NCBI GenBank assembly: GCA_018713255.1
Contig: DVFL01000025.1
Location: forward strand, 1-56,257
Direction of reading: 5' to 3'
DNA length: 56,257 nt
From: Candidatus Cottocaccamicrobium excrementipullorum
GTDB taxonomy: Bacteria > Bacillota > Clostridia > Lachnospirales > Lachnospiraceae
Of the stretch, positions 45,184-53,492 are shown piece after piece. The notes beneath the pieces are model-generated. The model saw only the letters and a list, made by a program, of their open reading frames with translations. It was not told the DNA's origin and did no database searches. Numbering within the stretch: position 1 is the stretch's first letter; every line of letters begins with the position of its first letter. The position numbers were made by a program, and so were the translations under genes.

Positions 45184-46191
45184 TTATCTTACCTCCTCAA
45201 ATGTGACCTTCATGGTCTTTAAGTAATTAATCACCCGTCTGGCTTCCGTCTCATCCTCCGGGATCTGCAGAAGCATCTGGCCCATGGCTTTTCCTCCCAC
45301 ATCCCTGGTCTCTGCATACATGATGTTGACGGGGGTCTTGCAGGCTAATACCAGATTGGAAATCACCGGCTCTGAAGACTCTCTTCCATCAAAAATAATC
45401 CTCAGCTGCCTGTCCTTGCCTAAAGCCACCTGTCTTGCCGCATCGCCTAAAATCAGCTGGCGGCCAATGGGAGTTTTAGGATTAGAAAAGATCTCCGACA
45501 CACTTCCAGATTCTGCAATATGGCTTTGATCAATAATCGCCACCCGGTCGCAGATGGCTTCGATCACCGCCATCTCATGGGTAATCACGATCACCGTTAC
45601 TCCCATCTCCCGGTTGATCTGTTTTAACAGCTCCAGAATCTGCTTTGTAGTATTCGGATCCAGGGCGCTGGTCGCCTCATCGCACAAAAGCACCTTAGGG
45701 TTCGTGGCCATGGCTCTGGCAATGGCCACCCTCTGCTTCTGTCCTCCAGAAAGCTGAGCAGGATAAGCCTTCATCCTGTCCTCCAGGCCCACCATGGCCA
45801 GCAGTTCCTGAGCCCGCTTTTTGGCCTCCTTCTTGGGCGTTCCCACCAACTCCATGGGGAAACACACATTCTGCAGCACATTCCGCTGAGCCAGCAGGTT
45901 AAACTGCTGAAAAATCATGCCCATGTTCCGTCTGGCCTTCCGGATCACTCCCTGGCTTTGCCCAGCCAGGCTGACGCCTTCAAATATCACTGAACCTGAG
46001 GTAGGCGTCTCCAGATAATTAATACAGCGGACCAGCGTGCTCTTTCCTGCTCCAGATAATCCAATAATGCCAAAGATCTCTCCTGGATAAATCTCCAGAT
46101 TAATGTCATCCAGAGCGGTTACCGTTCCGTTTGTGGTTTTAAACTGTTTTCCCAGATTTTTCAGCTGGATAATCGGTTTTCCCTGTTCCAT
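45184..46191 (-). CDS. metN: Methionine ABC transporter ATPase
   Basis: This protein of 335 residues has Walker A GLSGAGKST, signature LSGGQKQR, Walker B VLLCDEAT and a C-terminal NIL domain (about residues 250-335), which in MetN binds methionine and inhibits transport when the cell is supplied. The start used is the ATG of MEQGKPIIQL with GGAG 9 nt before; ATGs at 46218 and 46206 are alternatives without a clear site. It is preceded by a Met-rich leader ORF and a terminator, so expression is probably set by attenuation. Confidence 0.94.
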   Translation of the reverse strand: MEQGKPIIQLKNLGKQFKTTNGTVTALDDINLEIYPGEIFGIIGLSGAGKSTLVRCINYLETPTSGSVIFEGVSLAGQSQGVIRKARRNMGMIFQQFNLLAQRNVLQNVCFPMELVGTPKKEAKKRAQELLAMVGLEDRMKAYPAQLSGGQKQRVAIARAMATNPKVLLCDEATSALDPNTTKQILELLKQINREMGVTVIVITHEMAVIEAICDRVAIIDQSHIAESGSVSEIFSNPKTPIGRQLILGDAARQVALGKDRQLRIIFDGRESSEPVISNLVLACKTPVNIMYAETRDVGGKAMGQMLLQIPEDETEARRVINYLKTMKVTFEEVR

Positions 46192-46218
46192 CCCTTTATT
46201 CTCCATTCTCTGATTCAT

Positions 46219-46307
46219 TGCAACAGTCTAAAACAGACAGTCACAATTCATTAAACCGGTATATGCGGCTTCTCTCACCTTCTGCCGGCCAAAACTTTCC
46301 GCCGGCC
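46219..46307 (-). other. metN leader distal to the attenuator
   Basis: After the terminator the transcript holds two copies of GGCCGGC 17 nt apart, able to pair with each other, then GCCGCATAT, which can pair over 9 nt (one wobble) with ATGTGCGGC in the leader ORF. No S-box or T-box signature was seen. Confidence 0.4.
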
Positions 46308-46345
46308 AAAAGAAAAAGGCCGCAAGCCATGCACAGCCTGCGACC
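46308..46345 (-). terminator. Predicted attenuator terminator upstream of metN
   Basis: GGTCGCAGGC and GCTTGCGGCC form a 10-bp stem (two wobble pairs) around TGTGCATG, followed by TTTTTCTTTT. It lies between the Met-rich leader ORF and metN in the same transcript, about 95 nt after the leader stop, so it would block metN unless overcome. Confidence 0.85.
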
Positions 46346-46440
46346 TGATTTTATGCCTGTCCTCTTTTATCCCTGTCCTTGGACAAGCCTTTGGTTATCA
46401 TTATCACATTCCATACAGACGAATTCTTATGATCGTTTTT

Positions 46441-46521
46441 TCACGCAAACATCATGCCGCACATCATAGCTGCGCCGCACATCATGTTCATATTCATCTG
46501 CATGACCATCATACGATTCAT
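46441..46521 (-). CDS. Methionine-rich leader peptide of metNIQ
   Basis: This is a 26-residue ORF with 12 methionines, at positions 1, 4, 5, 7, 9, 11, 13, 14, 19, 20, 23 and 24; it also has Cys at 15 and 21. Its ribosome binding site AAAGGAG is near perfect and 6 nt or so from the ATG. A consensus promoter lies upstream and an intrinsic terminator downstream, before metN. This is the layout of a leader-peptide attenuator: slow decoding of ATG codons when Met-tRNA is scarce would prevent the terminator forming. The segment ATGATGTGCGGC occurs twice in it. The alternative, a small metal-binding Met/Cys peptide, cannot be excluded but fits the position less well. Confidence 0.82.
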   Translation of the reverse strand: MNRMMVMQMNMNMMCGAAMMCGMMFA

Positions 46522-46592
46522 AAGACTTCTCCTTTCCGGGAAAGATAAGTATTCCCTAGGTACTCGGTAGGAATTGTTTTTCCTTGGACAAG

Positions 46593-46621
46593 ATTGTACC
46601 CCCATGTGTGCCGTTTGTCAA
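46593..46621 (-). promoter_or_regulatory. metNIQ promoter
   Basis: On the minus strand TTGACA (46621-46616), a 17-bp spacer and TACAAT (46598-46593) form a near-consensus promoter. The -35 overlaps the stop end of the upstream fructokinase gene. The predicted start near 46586 gives a leader of about 65 nt before the Met-rich ORF. Confidence 0.88.
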
Positions 46622-47586
46622 GAGTTTTCCATTAATTCTTTTACTTCTTTCTCCTCAGGCATCACCCGGAGCGCCCCTTTTCTGGTGGTTATAATGGAAG
46701 CCGCCGCATTGGCAAAGGAAAGCATCTGTTCAAGCTTCTCCTGATCTAAGCCTTCCAGGCCGTACTTCAGCACAAAATGAAGGCAGCTTCCCCCGAAGGT
46801 GTCGCCAGCTCCAGTGGTTTCAATGGTGTTCTTCTGAAGATAAGGCGCCTTTTCTACCCGCAGATCCTGGTAATAAGCCCGGCTGCCCTCTTTTCCCATG
46901 GACAGAAGGATCAGCGGAATCTGGTAATTCTCCTTCAGCACCTGAATCCCCTCATCAAAATCCTCTTTTCCCGTGAACCACTGGATCTCATTGTCGGAAA
47001 TCTTTAAGATCTGACAATGACGCAGTCCGTAATCCACCTGCTTTTTCGCCTCTTCCAGAGAAGACCACAGGGGAGGCCGCAAATTAGGATCGAAGGAAAT
47101 CAGGCTTCCGCTTTCCTCCGCCAGAGCAATAGCCCGTTTGGTGGCTTCCCTTACCCGATCATGAGTCATGGACAGGGTGCCGAAATGAAAGATCCGGCAC
47201 TGGCCAAACATCTCTTCCTGAAGCTCTTCCGCCGTCAGCATCATATCTGCTCCTGGATTCCGGTAGAAAGAGAAATCTCTGTCTCCTCCAGGAAGAGTCT
47301 CCACAAAGGCCAGGGTAGTTCTGTGATCCGGATCCATCACCAGTCCCCTAGTATCGATGCCCACCTGATCCAGAATTCCCTTCAGCCTGGTGCCGAAAAT
47401 ATCCACGCCTACTTTTCCCACAAAAGCGGTTTTGTGGCCCAGCTTGTTCAGCATTGCCAGCACATTGCAGGGCGCGCCGCCGGGATTGGCCTCGTAAATA
47501 GGATTTCCCTGACTGCTGATTCCGTTTTCTGTAAAGTCAATGAGAAGTTCTCCCAAGGCTACTACATCATACTGCTTTTCCTTCAT
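46618..47586 (-). CDS. PfkB-family sugar kinase, probable fructokinase
   Basis: This 322-residue ribokinase-fold kinase has the N-terminal GG motif (NPGGAPCNVLAML, residues 34-46) and the catalytic signature ETTGAGDTFGGS (near 258-270) with catalytic Asp. The sequence most resembles fructokinases (ScrK), which make fructose-6-phosphate, though 2-keto-3-deoxygluconate or other sugars are possible. GGGAGG lies 9 nt before ATG. No sucrose genes are adjacent. Its stop codon overlaps the -35 of the metNIQ promoter. Confidence 0.88.
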   Translation of the reverse strand: MKEKQYDVVALGELLIDFTENGISSQGNPIYEANPGGAPCNVLAMLNKLGHKTAFVGKVGVDIFGTRLKGILDQVGIDTRGLVMDPDHRTTLAFVETLPGGDRDFSFYRNPGADMMLTAEELQEEMFGQCRIFHFGTLSMTHDRVREATKRAIALAEESGSLISFDPNLRPPLWSSLEEAKKQVDYGLRHCQILKISDNEIQWFTGKEDFDEGIQVLKENYQIPLILLSMGKEGSRAYYQDLRVEKAPYLQKNTIETTGAGDTFGGSCLHFVLKYGLEGLDQEKLEQMLSFANAAASIITTRKGALRVMPEEKEVKELMENS

Positions 47587-47681
47587 CGCTCATACCTCCC
47601 TTTTCTTTGTTCTATGGTATTTCTTTCCCTCGGCAAAGCCATTTTCAGGTTCCAAGGAGCTGCTGTATGGTTAAGGCTGCC

Positions 47682-49085
47682 TTAGCTGCACAAATCCACA
47701 ATGACCTGAGCATAAATCTTTGCCGCCGTAGTTAACTCTTCGATCACTGCGAACTCGTCTGCCCCATGCATCCGATTATCTGTTCCCGGCATGGATGCGC
47801 CGAAAGCGACTCCGTTTTTCAGGTCATGGACGTAAGTTCCTCCGCCCATGGACTGGCAGCTTCCCTTCAGACCAGTGTACTTCTCATATGCAGCCAGAAG
47901 AGTTTTCACAAAGGGGGAATCACCGTCAACATGATGCGGCGGACGCATTGCCTTGGTATGAAGCTCAAAGCCCTTTGCCTCCAGATTCTTCTTTACCACC
48001 TGATATACATTCTCGTCATTGGCGCAGAGCGGGCAGCGGCTGTCAAAGGTAGCGTCCAGACTGGAATCATCCACCGTCAGCAGGCTGAAGGCAAGGGTAA
48101 GCTCTCCAGAGAGCTCATCCTTCATGGCAATGCCAAGAGCCTCTCCCCGGGTATCCCCATGAGGGAATAATTCCGTCAGCGCCTTAAGTGCATCTACCTG
48201 CCCGCAGGGCGCTAAGGGAAGACGCACTAAAAGGGTGAGGAGTCCAGTCAGGGCATTGATTCCCTCCTCCGGCGTAGAGGCATGAGCGCCTTTTCCCTCA
48301 GCAGCGATTTCTGATACGGCTTCTTTCTGGGTAACCACAAAATGAACGCCGGTTTCTTCTTCCACCGCCCGGGCGATTTCCGTTACCTCAGAAAGTTCCA
48401 TTCCCTCTACTGCAGCAAAAGCAGTGCCGGGAACCACATTGGCCTTAATGCCTGCCTGGGCAGAAACCAGGCGGGGAAGCGCCTCGCTGGCTGCAAACTC
48501 GCAGGTGAAATGCCCGTTCATGCTGCCCTTTTCAATGTTGAATACAGGGAAAGAGGAGTCTGGAGAAAAGGTCATGGGCGCTTCCGGTTCCTCATCGTAA
48601 TAATGAGCAATGTCCGAACTTCCGCACTCCTCATCAGTTCCCAGAATCAGGCGGCAGTTTTTCGTCAGGGGGATTCCCAGTTCTTTCACCGCCCTCATTC
48701 CATAAAGAGCAGCCACCGCCGGTCCCTTATCGTCTGCAGTTCCTCTTCCGTAAAGACGGCCGTCCTTCTCCACGGGAGCGAAAGGTTCCGTTACCGTCCA
48801 TCCTTCTCCGCCGGGAACCACATCCAGGTGAGCCAGAATATCCAGATTTCTGGCTCCGTTATTTAAATCAATGGTTCCCACATAATTGTCGTGGTTCTTA
48901 ATGTGAAACCCGTAATGCTCCGCCATTGCCAGGGCTTTAGAAAGCGCCTGGAAAGTGCCTTCGCCGAAGGGCTTTCCTGTTTTATAAGCCATCTTCTCGC
49001 TGTTGATCCGGCACAAGGTGCAGATATCATCCACCATTTCCTGGCGGTGGGCGTCAATATATTGTTCGATTTGTTCTTTATACAT
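47682..49085 (-). CDS. M20-family dipeptidase (PepV/Sapep-like)
   Basis: This protein of 467 residues is a metallopeptidase with metal ligands in HLDVVPGGEGW (His and Asp) and the catalytic YGRGTADDKGP (near residue 115), then GTDEECGSSD with the bridging Glu, and a large lid domain. The length fits Sapep/PepV type dipeptidases. It degrades dipeptides in the cytoplasm. The start used is ATG of MYKEQIEQYID; the frame opens three codons earlier at TTG. AGAGG precedes. The next gene downstream in transcription is a fructokinase about 100 nt on. Confidence 0.92.
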   Translation of the reverse strand: MYKEQIEQYIDAHRQEMVDDICTLCRINSEKMAYKTGKPFGEGTFQALSKALAMAEHYGFHIKNHDNYVGTIDLNNGARNLDILAHLDVVPGGEGWTVTEPFAPVEKDGRLYGRGTADDKGPAVAALYGMRAVKELGIPLTKNCRLILGTDEECGSSDIAHYYDEEPEAPMTFSPDSSFPVFNIEKGSMNGHFTCEFAASEALPRLVSAQAGIKANVVPGTAFAAVEGMELSEVTEIARAVEEETGVHFVVTQKEAVSEIAAEGKGAHASTPEEGINALTGLLTLLVRLPLAPCGQVDALKALTELFPHGDTRGEALGIAMKDELSGELTLAFSLLTVDDSSLDATFDSRCPLCANDENVYQVVKKNLEAKGFELHTKAMRPPHHVDGDSPFVKTLLAAYEKYTGLKGSCQSMGGGTYVHDLKNGVAFGASMPGTDNRMHGADEFAVIEELTTAAKIYAQVIVDLCS

Positions 49086-49141
49086 GATTTCCAACCTCTA
49101 CTTTCTTGATGTTCCCATGATGCCATCCATCTGTCTATTCT

Positions 49142-49588
49142 TTATTTCATCATTTCTCCCAGGATCTGGTTAACCATTTTGCCATCGGCCTTTCCCTTTA
49201 CTCTGGGCATTAAAACTTTCATAATGGCTCCCTTATCCTTAGGACCGGGGTTCTCAATTCCCAGTTCAGAAAGAACTGCGGCAATGACTTCTTTAATCTG
49301 CTCCGGGCTCATATCCTCCGGTGCAAACTCCTTATATACGGCGATTCTGGCAGCAGCTTCCTGGCGGATATCCTCTCTGTCTGCAGGAGCCAGATCATAA
49401 GTTTCCTGAGTGGATTTAATTTCCTTTTTCACCACCGCATTCTCTTCATCCTCTGTAAGAGGCTCTCTCTTGTCAATCTGAGCATTCTTCAATGCGGAAA
49501 GAAGCATGGAAAGAGAATCCTTTCTGGCCTTATCTTTCGCCTTCATCGCCTCAACCATCGCTGCCCGTACCATATCAATCTTACTCAT
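49142..49588 (-). CDS. GatB/YqeY domain protein
   Basis: This protein of 148 residues is a small, all-helical YqeY protein (MSKIDMVRAAMVEAMKAKDK in two parts), with the C-terminal helices similar to the tail domain of GatB, which binds tRNA. Stand-alone YqeY proteins are widespread; the role is not established. The start used is ATG at 49588 after GGAG; the longer frame begins at 49612. It lies between the dipeptidase and prfC on the same strand. Confidence 0.9.
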   Translation of the reverse strand: MSKIDMVRAAMVEAMKAKDKARKDSLSMLLSALKNAQIDKREPLTEDEENAVVKKEIKSTQETYDLAPADREDIRQEAAARIAVYKEFAPEDMSPEQIKEVIAAVLSELGIENPGPKDKGAIMKVLMPRVKGKADGKMVNQILGEMMK

Positions 49589-49642
49589 ATGATGCTCTCC
49601 ATCCTTTCTCAATTCTCCGGATTCAAACTCCCTTGGCTGCTG

Positions 49643-51235
49643 TTATTCTTTTCCGAATTCGCTGAGCACAAGTCCCGGATTCCGTTCTTCTACCATTCCC
49701 ACGCTCCAGCTGTTTACAAACAGCAGCAGCGGGTTGTCCTTAAGGTCCTTAATCCGCTTCATGTCCGAAGTTCCCTGGATCTTCTCCACATCCACCTCCG
49801 TTTTATTGACAATCCAGCGGATATATTCATAGGGAAGCTTCTCCAGCTTCACCTCTACATTATATTCATTTTCCAGGCGGTAAGTAAGTACTTCAAACTG
49901 CAGCTCTCCTACCACCCCTACAATAATCTCTTCCATTCCCGTATTATACTCCTGGAAGATCTGAATAGCGCCCTCCTGGGCAATCTGGGACACACCTTTT
50001 AAAAACTGCTTCCGTTTCATGGTATCCACCTGACGCACTCTGGCAAAATGCTCCGGCGCAAAGGTAGGGATTCCTTCAAACTGGATCTTTTCATTGGAAG
50101 AGCACAAGGTATCTCCAATGGAGAAAATTCCCGGATCAAATACGCCGATAATATCTCCGGCATAAGCTTCTTCCACAATTTTTCTATCCTGAGCCATCAT
50201 CTGCTGAGGCTGGGAAAGGCGAATCTTTTTGCCCCCCTGGATATGGTTAACCTCCATTCCTGCCTCGAACCGCCCGGACACAATCCGCATAAAAGCGATT
50301 CTGTCCCGGTGAGCTTTATTCATATTCGCCTGGATTTTAAACACAAAGGCTGAAAAATCTGGAGAAAAGGGATCTACTACCCCTGTGGTGGTTTTTCTAG
50401 GAAGGGGCGGAGTGGTCATCTGCAGAAAATGCTTTAAGAAGATCTCCACGCCGAAATTCGTCAAAGCTGATCCGAAGAATACGGGAGACAGCTGACCTGC
50501 ACTTACCTTCTCCTGATCAAACTCATCGCTGGCTCCGTCCAGCAGTTCAATCTCGTCCTTCAGCTGCTGATGGAAATCCTCGCCGATCAGAGCGTCCACA
50601 TCGGTGCTGTCCAAAGCAAACTCCTGGTGAGCAATCTCCTTCGCTCCGCCCATGGCAGCAGTAAAGGTGGTAATGGTGCTGGTGCTCCGGTCATAAACGC
50701 CCTTAAAATTCTTGCCGCAGCCAATGGGCCAGTTAATCGGACAGGTACGGATTCCCAGCACATTTTCAATATCGCTCATCAGCTCAAAAGGATCCTTGGC
50801 CTCCCGGTCCATCTTATTAATAAAGGTAAAAATAGGAATGTGGCGCATCACGCAAACTTTAAACAGCTTAATAGTCTGGGCCTCCACACCTTTCGATCCG
50901 TCAATTACCATTACAGCCGAGTCTGCCGCCATCAAAGTTCGGTAAGTATCCTCGGAGAAATCCTGATGGCCTGGGGTATCCAAAATATTGATGCAATATC
51001 CATCATAATTAAACTGAAGGACTGAGGATGTAACGGAAATTCCTCTCTCCTTCTCAATTTCCATCCAGTCTGACACCGCGTGCTTGGCGGCCTTCCGTCC
51101 CTTTACGGTTCCCGCCAGATTAATGGCGCCGCCGTAAAGAAGGAATTTCTCCGTCAAGGTGGTTTTACCCGCATCCGGGTGAGAGATAATGGCAAAGGTT
51201 CTTCGTTTTTTAATTTCTTCTGCTAACGTAGACAA
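49643..51235 (-). CDS. prfC: Peptide chain release factor 3
   Basis: This GTPase of 530 residues recycles release factors RF1 and RF2 from the ribosome. The G1 motif is SHPDAGKTT, G3 is DTPGHQDF, G4 is NKMDREAKD, followed by domain 2 and 3. The start used is TTG (product MSTLAEEIKKRRTF), 8 nt after GGAGG; the longer frame to 51265 adds a non-conserved extension. It is followed by yqeY in the same direction. Confidence 0.95.
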   Translation of the reverse strand: MSTLAEEIKKRRTFAIISHPDAGKTTLTEKFLLYGGAINLAGTVKGRKAAKHAVSDWMEIEKERGISVTSSVLQFNYDGYCINILDTPGHQDFSEDTYRTLMAADSAVMVIDGSKGVEAQTIKLFKVCVMRHIPIFTFINKMDREAKDPFELMSDIENVLGIRTCPINWPIGCGKNFKGVYDRSTSTITTFTAAMGGAKEIAHQEFALDSTDVDALIGEDFHQQLKDEIELLDGASDEFDQEKVSAGQLSPVFFGSALTNFGVEIFLKHFLQMTTPPLPRKTTTGVVDPFSPDFSAFVFKIQANMNKAHRDRIAFMRIVSGRFEAGMEVNHIQGGKKIRLSQPQQMMAQDRKIVEEAYAGDIIGVFDPGIFSIGDTLCSSNEKIQFEGIPTFAPEHFARVRQVDTMKRKQFLKGVSQIAQEGAIQIFQEYNTGMEEIIVGVVGELQFEVLTYRLENEYNVEVKLEKLPYEYIRWIVNKTEVDVEKIQGTSDMKRIKDLKDNPLLLFVNSWSVGMVEERNPGLVLSEFGKE

Positions 51236-51286
51236 AGGGTACGTCCTCCAATTTCTTTCTTTCAATTCTTCTGCCTATCTGACAGA

Positions 51287-52129
51287 TTACTTTTTCATGG
51301 ACAGGCACTGGAAATTCTGTTCCATCCATGCCTTAACCATATCCACCCAAGTGCTGCAGTAGGGCTCAAAATGCCGTTCATTTTCTCCTGCCGTCTCTGC
51401 GGTGGAAAGGGAAAGTCCATGTACTCCCATAGGGTAAATATGCAGTTCAAATTCCACGCCCTGCTCCACAAATGCCTGAGCTAAAAGAAGGCTGTTTTCC
51501 ACTGGAACCGTCTGGTCTGTCCGGGTATGCCACAGAAAAGTCTTCGGCGTATCTGCAGTCACCTGCTTTTCCAGAGAAACCAATTCCAGCGCTTCAGGGT
51601 CATCCGCCTTCTCTCCTAACAGTTCACAGATAGAACGGCGGTGTCCCTTAGGGCCAGAAGAGATTACAGGATAGCCCAGGATCTGTCCATTGGGACGGAT
51701 ATCCTCCGGCTTAAGACCAAGAGGGCCGTATGCCAGCTCCCGGTTCCAAAATACTCCCAGACTTGCCGCCAGATGTCCCCCTGCAGAGAAGCCGCAGGTA
51801 ACAATCTTATCTGGATCAATGTTCCACTGGCTGCTGTTCTTTCTGGCTAAGGCAACCGCACTGGCCAGCTCTAAAAGAGAAGTGGGGAAACGGTTGGGCG
51901 CCACGCTGTACTCCAGCAGACAGGCGCTGCATCCCATAGCCAGAAAACGAAGAAGAATCGGTTCCTTCTCCCGCTCAGAAATCCGGCTGTATCCTCCGCC
52001 TCCGCAGATTATGACTAAAGGCCGCTTCTTCTCCGGCGCTACATTAATATTATCAATCTGATATAAGGTAAGCACTGCCGGTCCCGTCTGCTGTCCCGGC
52101 ACTTCGATGGAAAACTGTTCTAAACGCAT
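51287..52129 (-). CDS. Alpha/beta hydrolase, acetyl esterase-like
   Basis: This 280-residue hydrolase has an oxyanion loop GGGGYSRISERE (near 43-54), the nucleophile elbow GFSAGGHLAAS (Ser near 115), a Asp in HTRTDQTVPVENS and a His in GVHGLSL. The pattern matches acetyl-xylan esterases and similar small-ester hydrolases with no signal peptide, so it acts in the cytoplasm. AAAGGAG precedes the ATG. Neighbours are coaBC and prfC, with no obvious pathway link. Confidence 0.88.
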   Translation of the reverse strand: MRLEQFSIEVPGQQTGPAVLTLYQIDNINVAPEKKRPLVIICGGGGYSRISEREKEPILLRFLAMGCSACLLEYSVAPNRFPTSLLELASAVALARKNSSQWNIDPDKIVTCGFSAGGHLAASLGVFWNRELAYGPLGLKPEDIRPNGQILGYPVISSGPKGHRRSICELLGEKADDPEALELVSLEKQVTADTPKTFLWHTRTDQTVPVENSLLLAQAFVEQGVEFELHIYPMGVHGLSLSTAETAGENERHFEPYCSTWVDMVKAWMEQNFQCLSMKK

Positions 52130-52166
52130 CGGTATACTCCTTTCCTATTGGTCATTGGTAAAAATA

Positions 52167-53351
52167 TCAGCAGAAAATTCGATTAAGGATCTCATGAGCC
52201 GCCTCTTCCTTGGTCATCTTCTCCAGCCTTTCTAGGCCTTTTCGGGTAATCAAGGTAATCACATTCGTATCAACCCCAAAGCCGGCTCCCGGCTCTTTTA
52301 AGCTGTTGGCGGCAATCATGTCTATATTCTTCTTCTCCAGCTTTTTTCTGGAATTTTCAATCAAATTCTCCGTCTCCATGGAGAATCCGCAGAGGAACTG
52401 ATCTTCCCGCCGGTGCTGTCCCAGCCAGGCTAAAATATCATCGGTAGGCTCCAGTTCAAGGCTTAGCTCTCCCCCGGATTTTTTGATTTTATGATCTGCA
52501 ACAGCAGCCGGACGGTAATCTGCCACTGCCGCCGCCTTGATGATGGCGTCCTGCTTCAAAGCCAGCTCAGACACTGCCTGAAACATCTCTTTCGCCGTCT
52601 CCACATAAACCGTCTCCAAGAACCGCGGTGCAGGAAGACTGACCGGACCGGATACCAAAGTCACTTCCGCCCCACGTCTGGCTGCGGCTTTCGCCAGGGC
52701 ATATCCCATCTTTCCGCTGGAATGATTCGTAATAAACCGCACCGGATCAATGGATTCTCTGGTGGGACCTGCGGTGACCAGAATCTTCTTTCCTTCCAGA
52801 TCCTTTGGATATTCAATGGCCTGGCAGATATAATCAAAAAGCTCCTCCGGCTCCGGCATCTTTCCAGCTCCCGTATCTCCACAGGCCAGATGACCTTTTG
52901 CCGGCTGGATAATCTTCATGCCGTAATGCTCAAGAAGCTTTAGATTATCCTGGAGCACAGGATTTTCATACATTCTGGTGTTCATCGCCGGCGCCACAAT
53001 CTTCGGGCACTGGCAGGCCATAGCCGTAGTGGTAAGCATATCATCGCAGATGCCGTGGGCAAGCTTGCCGATCACGTTGGCAGTAGCCGGGGCCACCAAA
53101 AGAAGATCCGCCTTCTTCGCCAGAGACACATGCTCCACTTCAAAAGTAAAATTTCGGTCAAAGGTATCGATGATGCACTTATTTCCGGTTAAGGTTTCAA
53201 AGGTCACTGCCGTAATGAAATTGGCGGCGTTTTCCGTCATGATCACATGGACCTGCGCGCCGCTTTTCACCAGCATGCTGGCCAGATTAGGGATCTTATA
53301 TGCTGCAATTCCGCCGCTTACCCCCAGTATTACCGTTTTTCCTTTCAGCAT
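52167..53351 (-). CDS. coaBC: Bifunctional CoaBC (phosphopantothenoylcysteine synthase/decarboxylase)
   Basis: This protein of 394 residues makes 4'-phosphopantetheine from 4'-phosphopantothenate. The N-terminal flavin-dependent decarboxylase (CoaC) has GVSGGIAAYK, PAMNTRMYENP and CGDTGAGKMPEP; the C-terminal synthase (CoaB) has VTAGPTRESIDPVR and CGFSMETENL. The start used is the ATG of MLKGKTVILG; GGGAGG precedes. It is divergent from coaX, another gene of the same pathway, with overlapping promoters between. Confidence 0.95.
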   Translation of the reverse strand: MLKGKTVILGVSGGIAAYKIPNLASMLVKSGAQVHVIMTENAANFITAVTFETLTGNKCIIDTFDRNFTFEVEHVSLAKKADLLLVAPATANVIGKLAHGICDDMLTTTAMACQCPKIVAPAMNTRMYENPVLQDNLKLLEHYGMKIIQPAKGHLACGDTGAGKMPEPEELFDYICQAIEYPKDLEGKKILVTAGPTRESIDPVRFITNHSSGKMGYALAKAAARRGAEVTLVSGPVSLPAPRFLETVYVETAKEMFQAVSELALKQDAIIKAAAVADYRPAAVADHKIKKSGGELSLELEPTDDILAWLGQHRREDQFLCGFSMETENLIENSRKKLEKKNIDMIAANSLKEPGAGFGVDTNVITLITRKGLERLEKMTKEEAAHEILNRIFC

Positions 53352-53370
53352 CCGATTCCGCCTCCCTGAC

Positions 53371-53400
53371 ATTGTATTTTTCGCCGAAACATGCTACAAT
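53371..53400. promoter_or_regulatory. Symmetric divergent promoter between coaBC and coaX
   Basis: On the plus strand TTGTAT (53372-53377), 17 bp and TACAAT (53395-53400). On the minus strand TTGTAG (53399-53394), 17 bp and TACAAT (53376-53371). The same two blocks thus serve as -35 and -10 in opposite directions. CGAAAC and GTTTCG (53385-53407) form a further inverted repeat. The minus start would lie inside the coaBC ribosome site, so the minus promoter is less certain. Confidence 0.55.
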
Positions 53401-53492
53401 CGTTTCGATTATTTATGACTGATTGTCTGCGGACAAAAGCCCGCTGTTTTGAAGTATAGCATAAAATATTCCTAATGGAAAGGAGTTCCACT

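Noticed and set aside
46219-46617. SAM riboswitch or T-box in the metN leader
   Set aside because: Neither the S-box helices with GNGGAGGGA/GGCCC elements nor the T-box AGGGTGGNACCGCG sequence is present.
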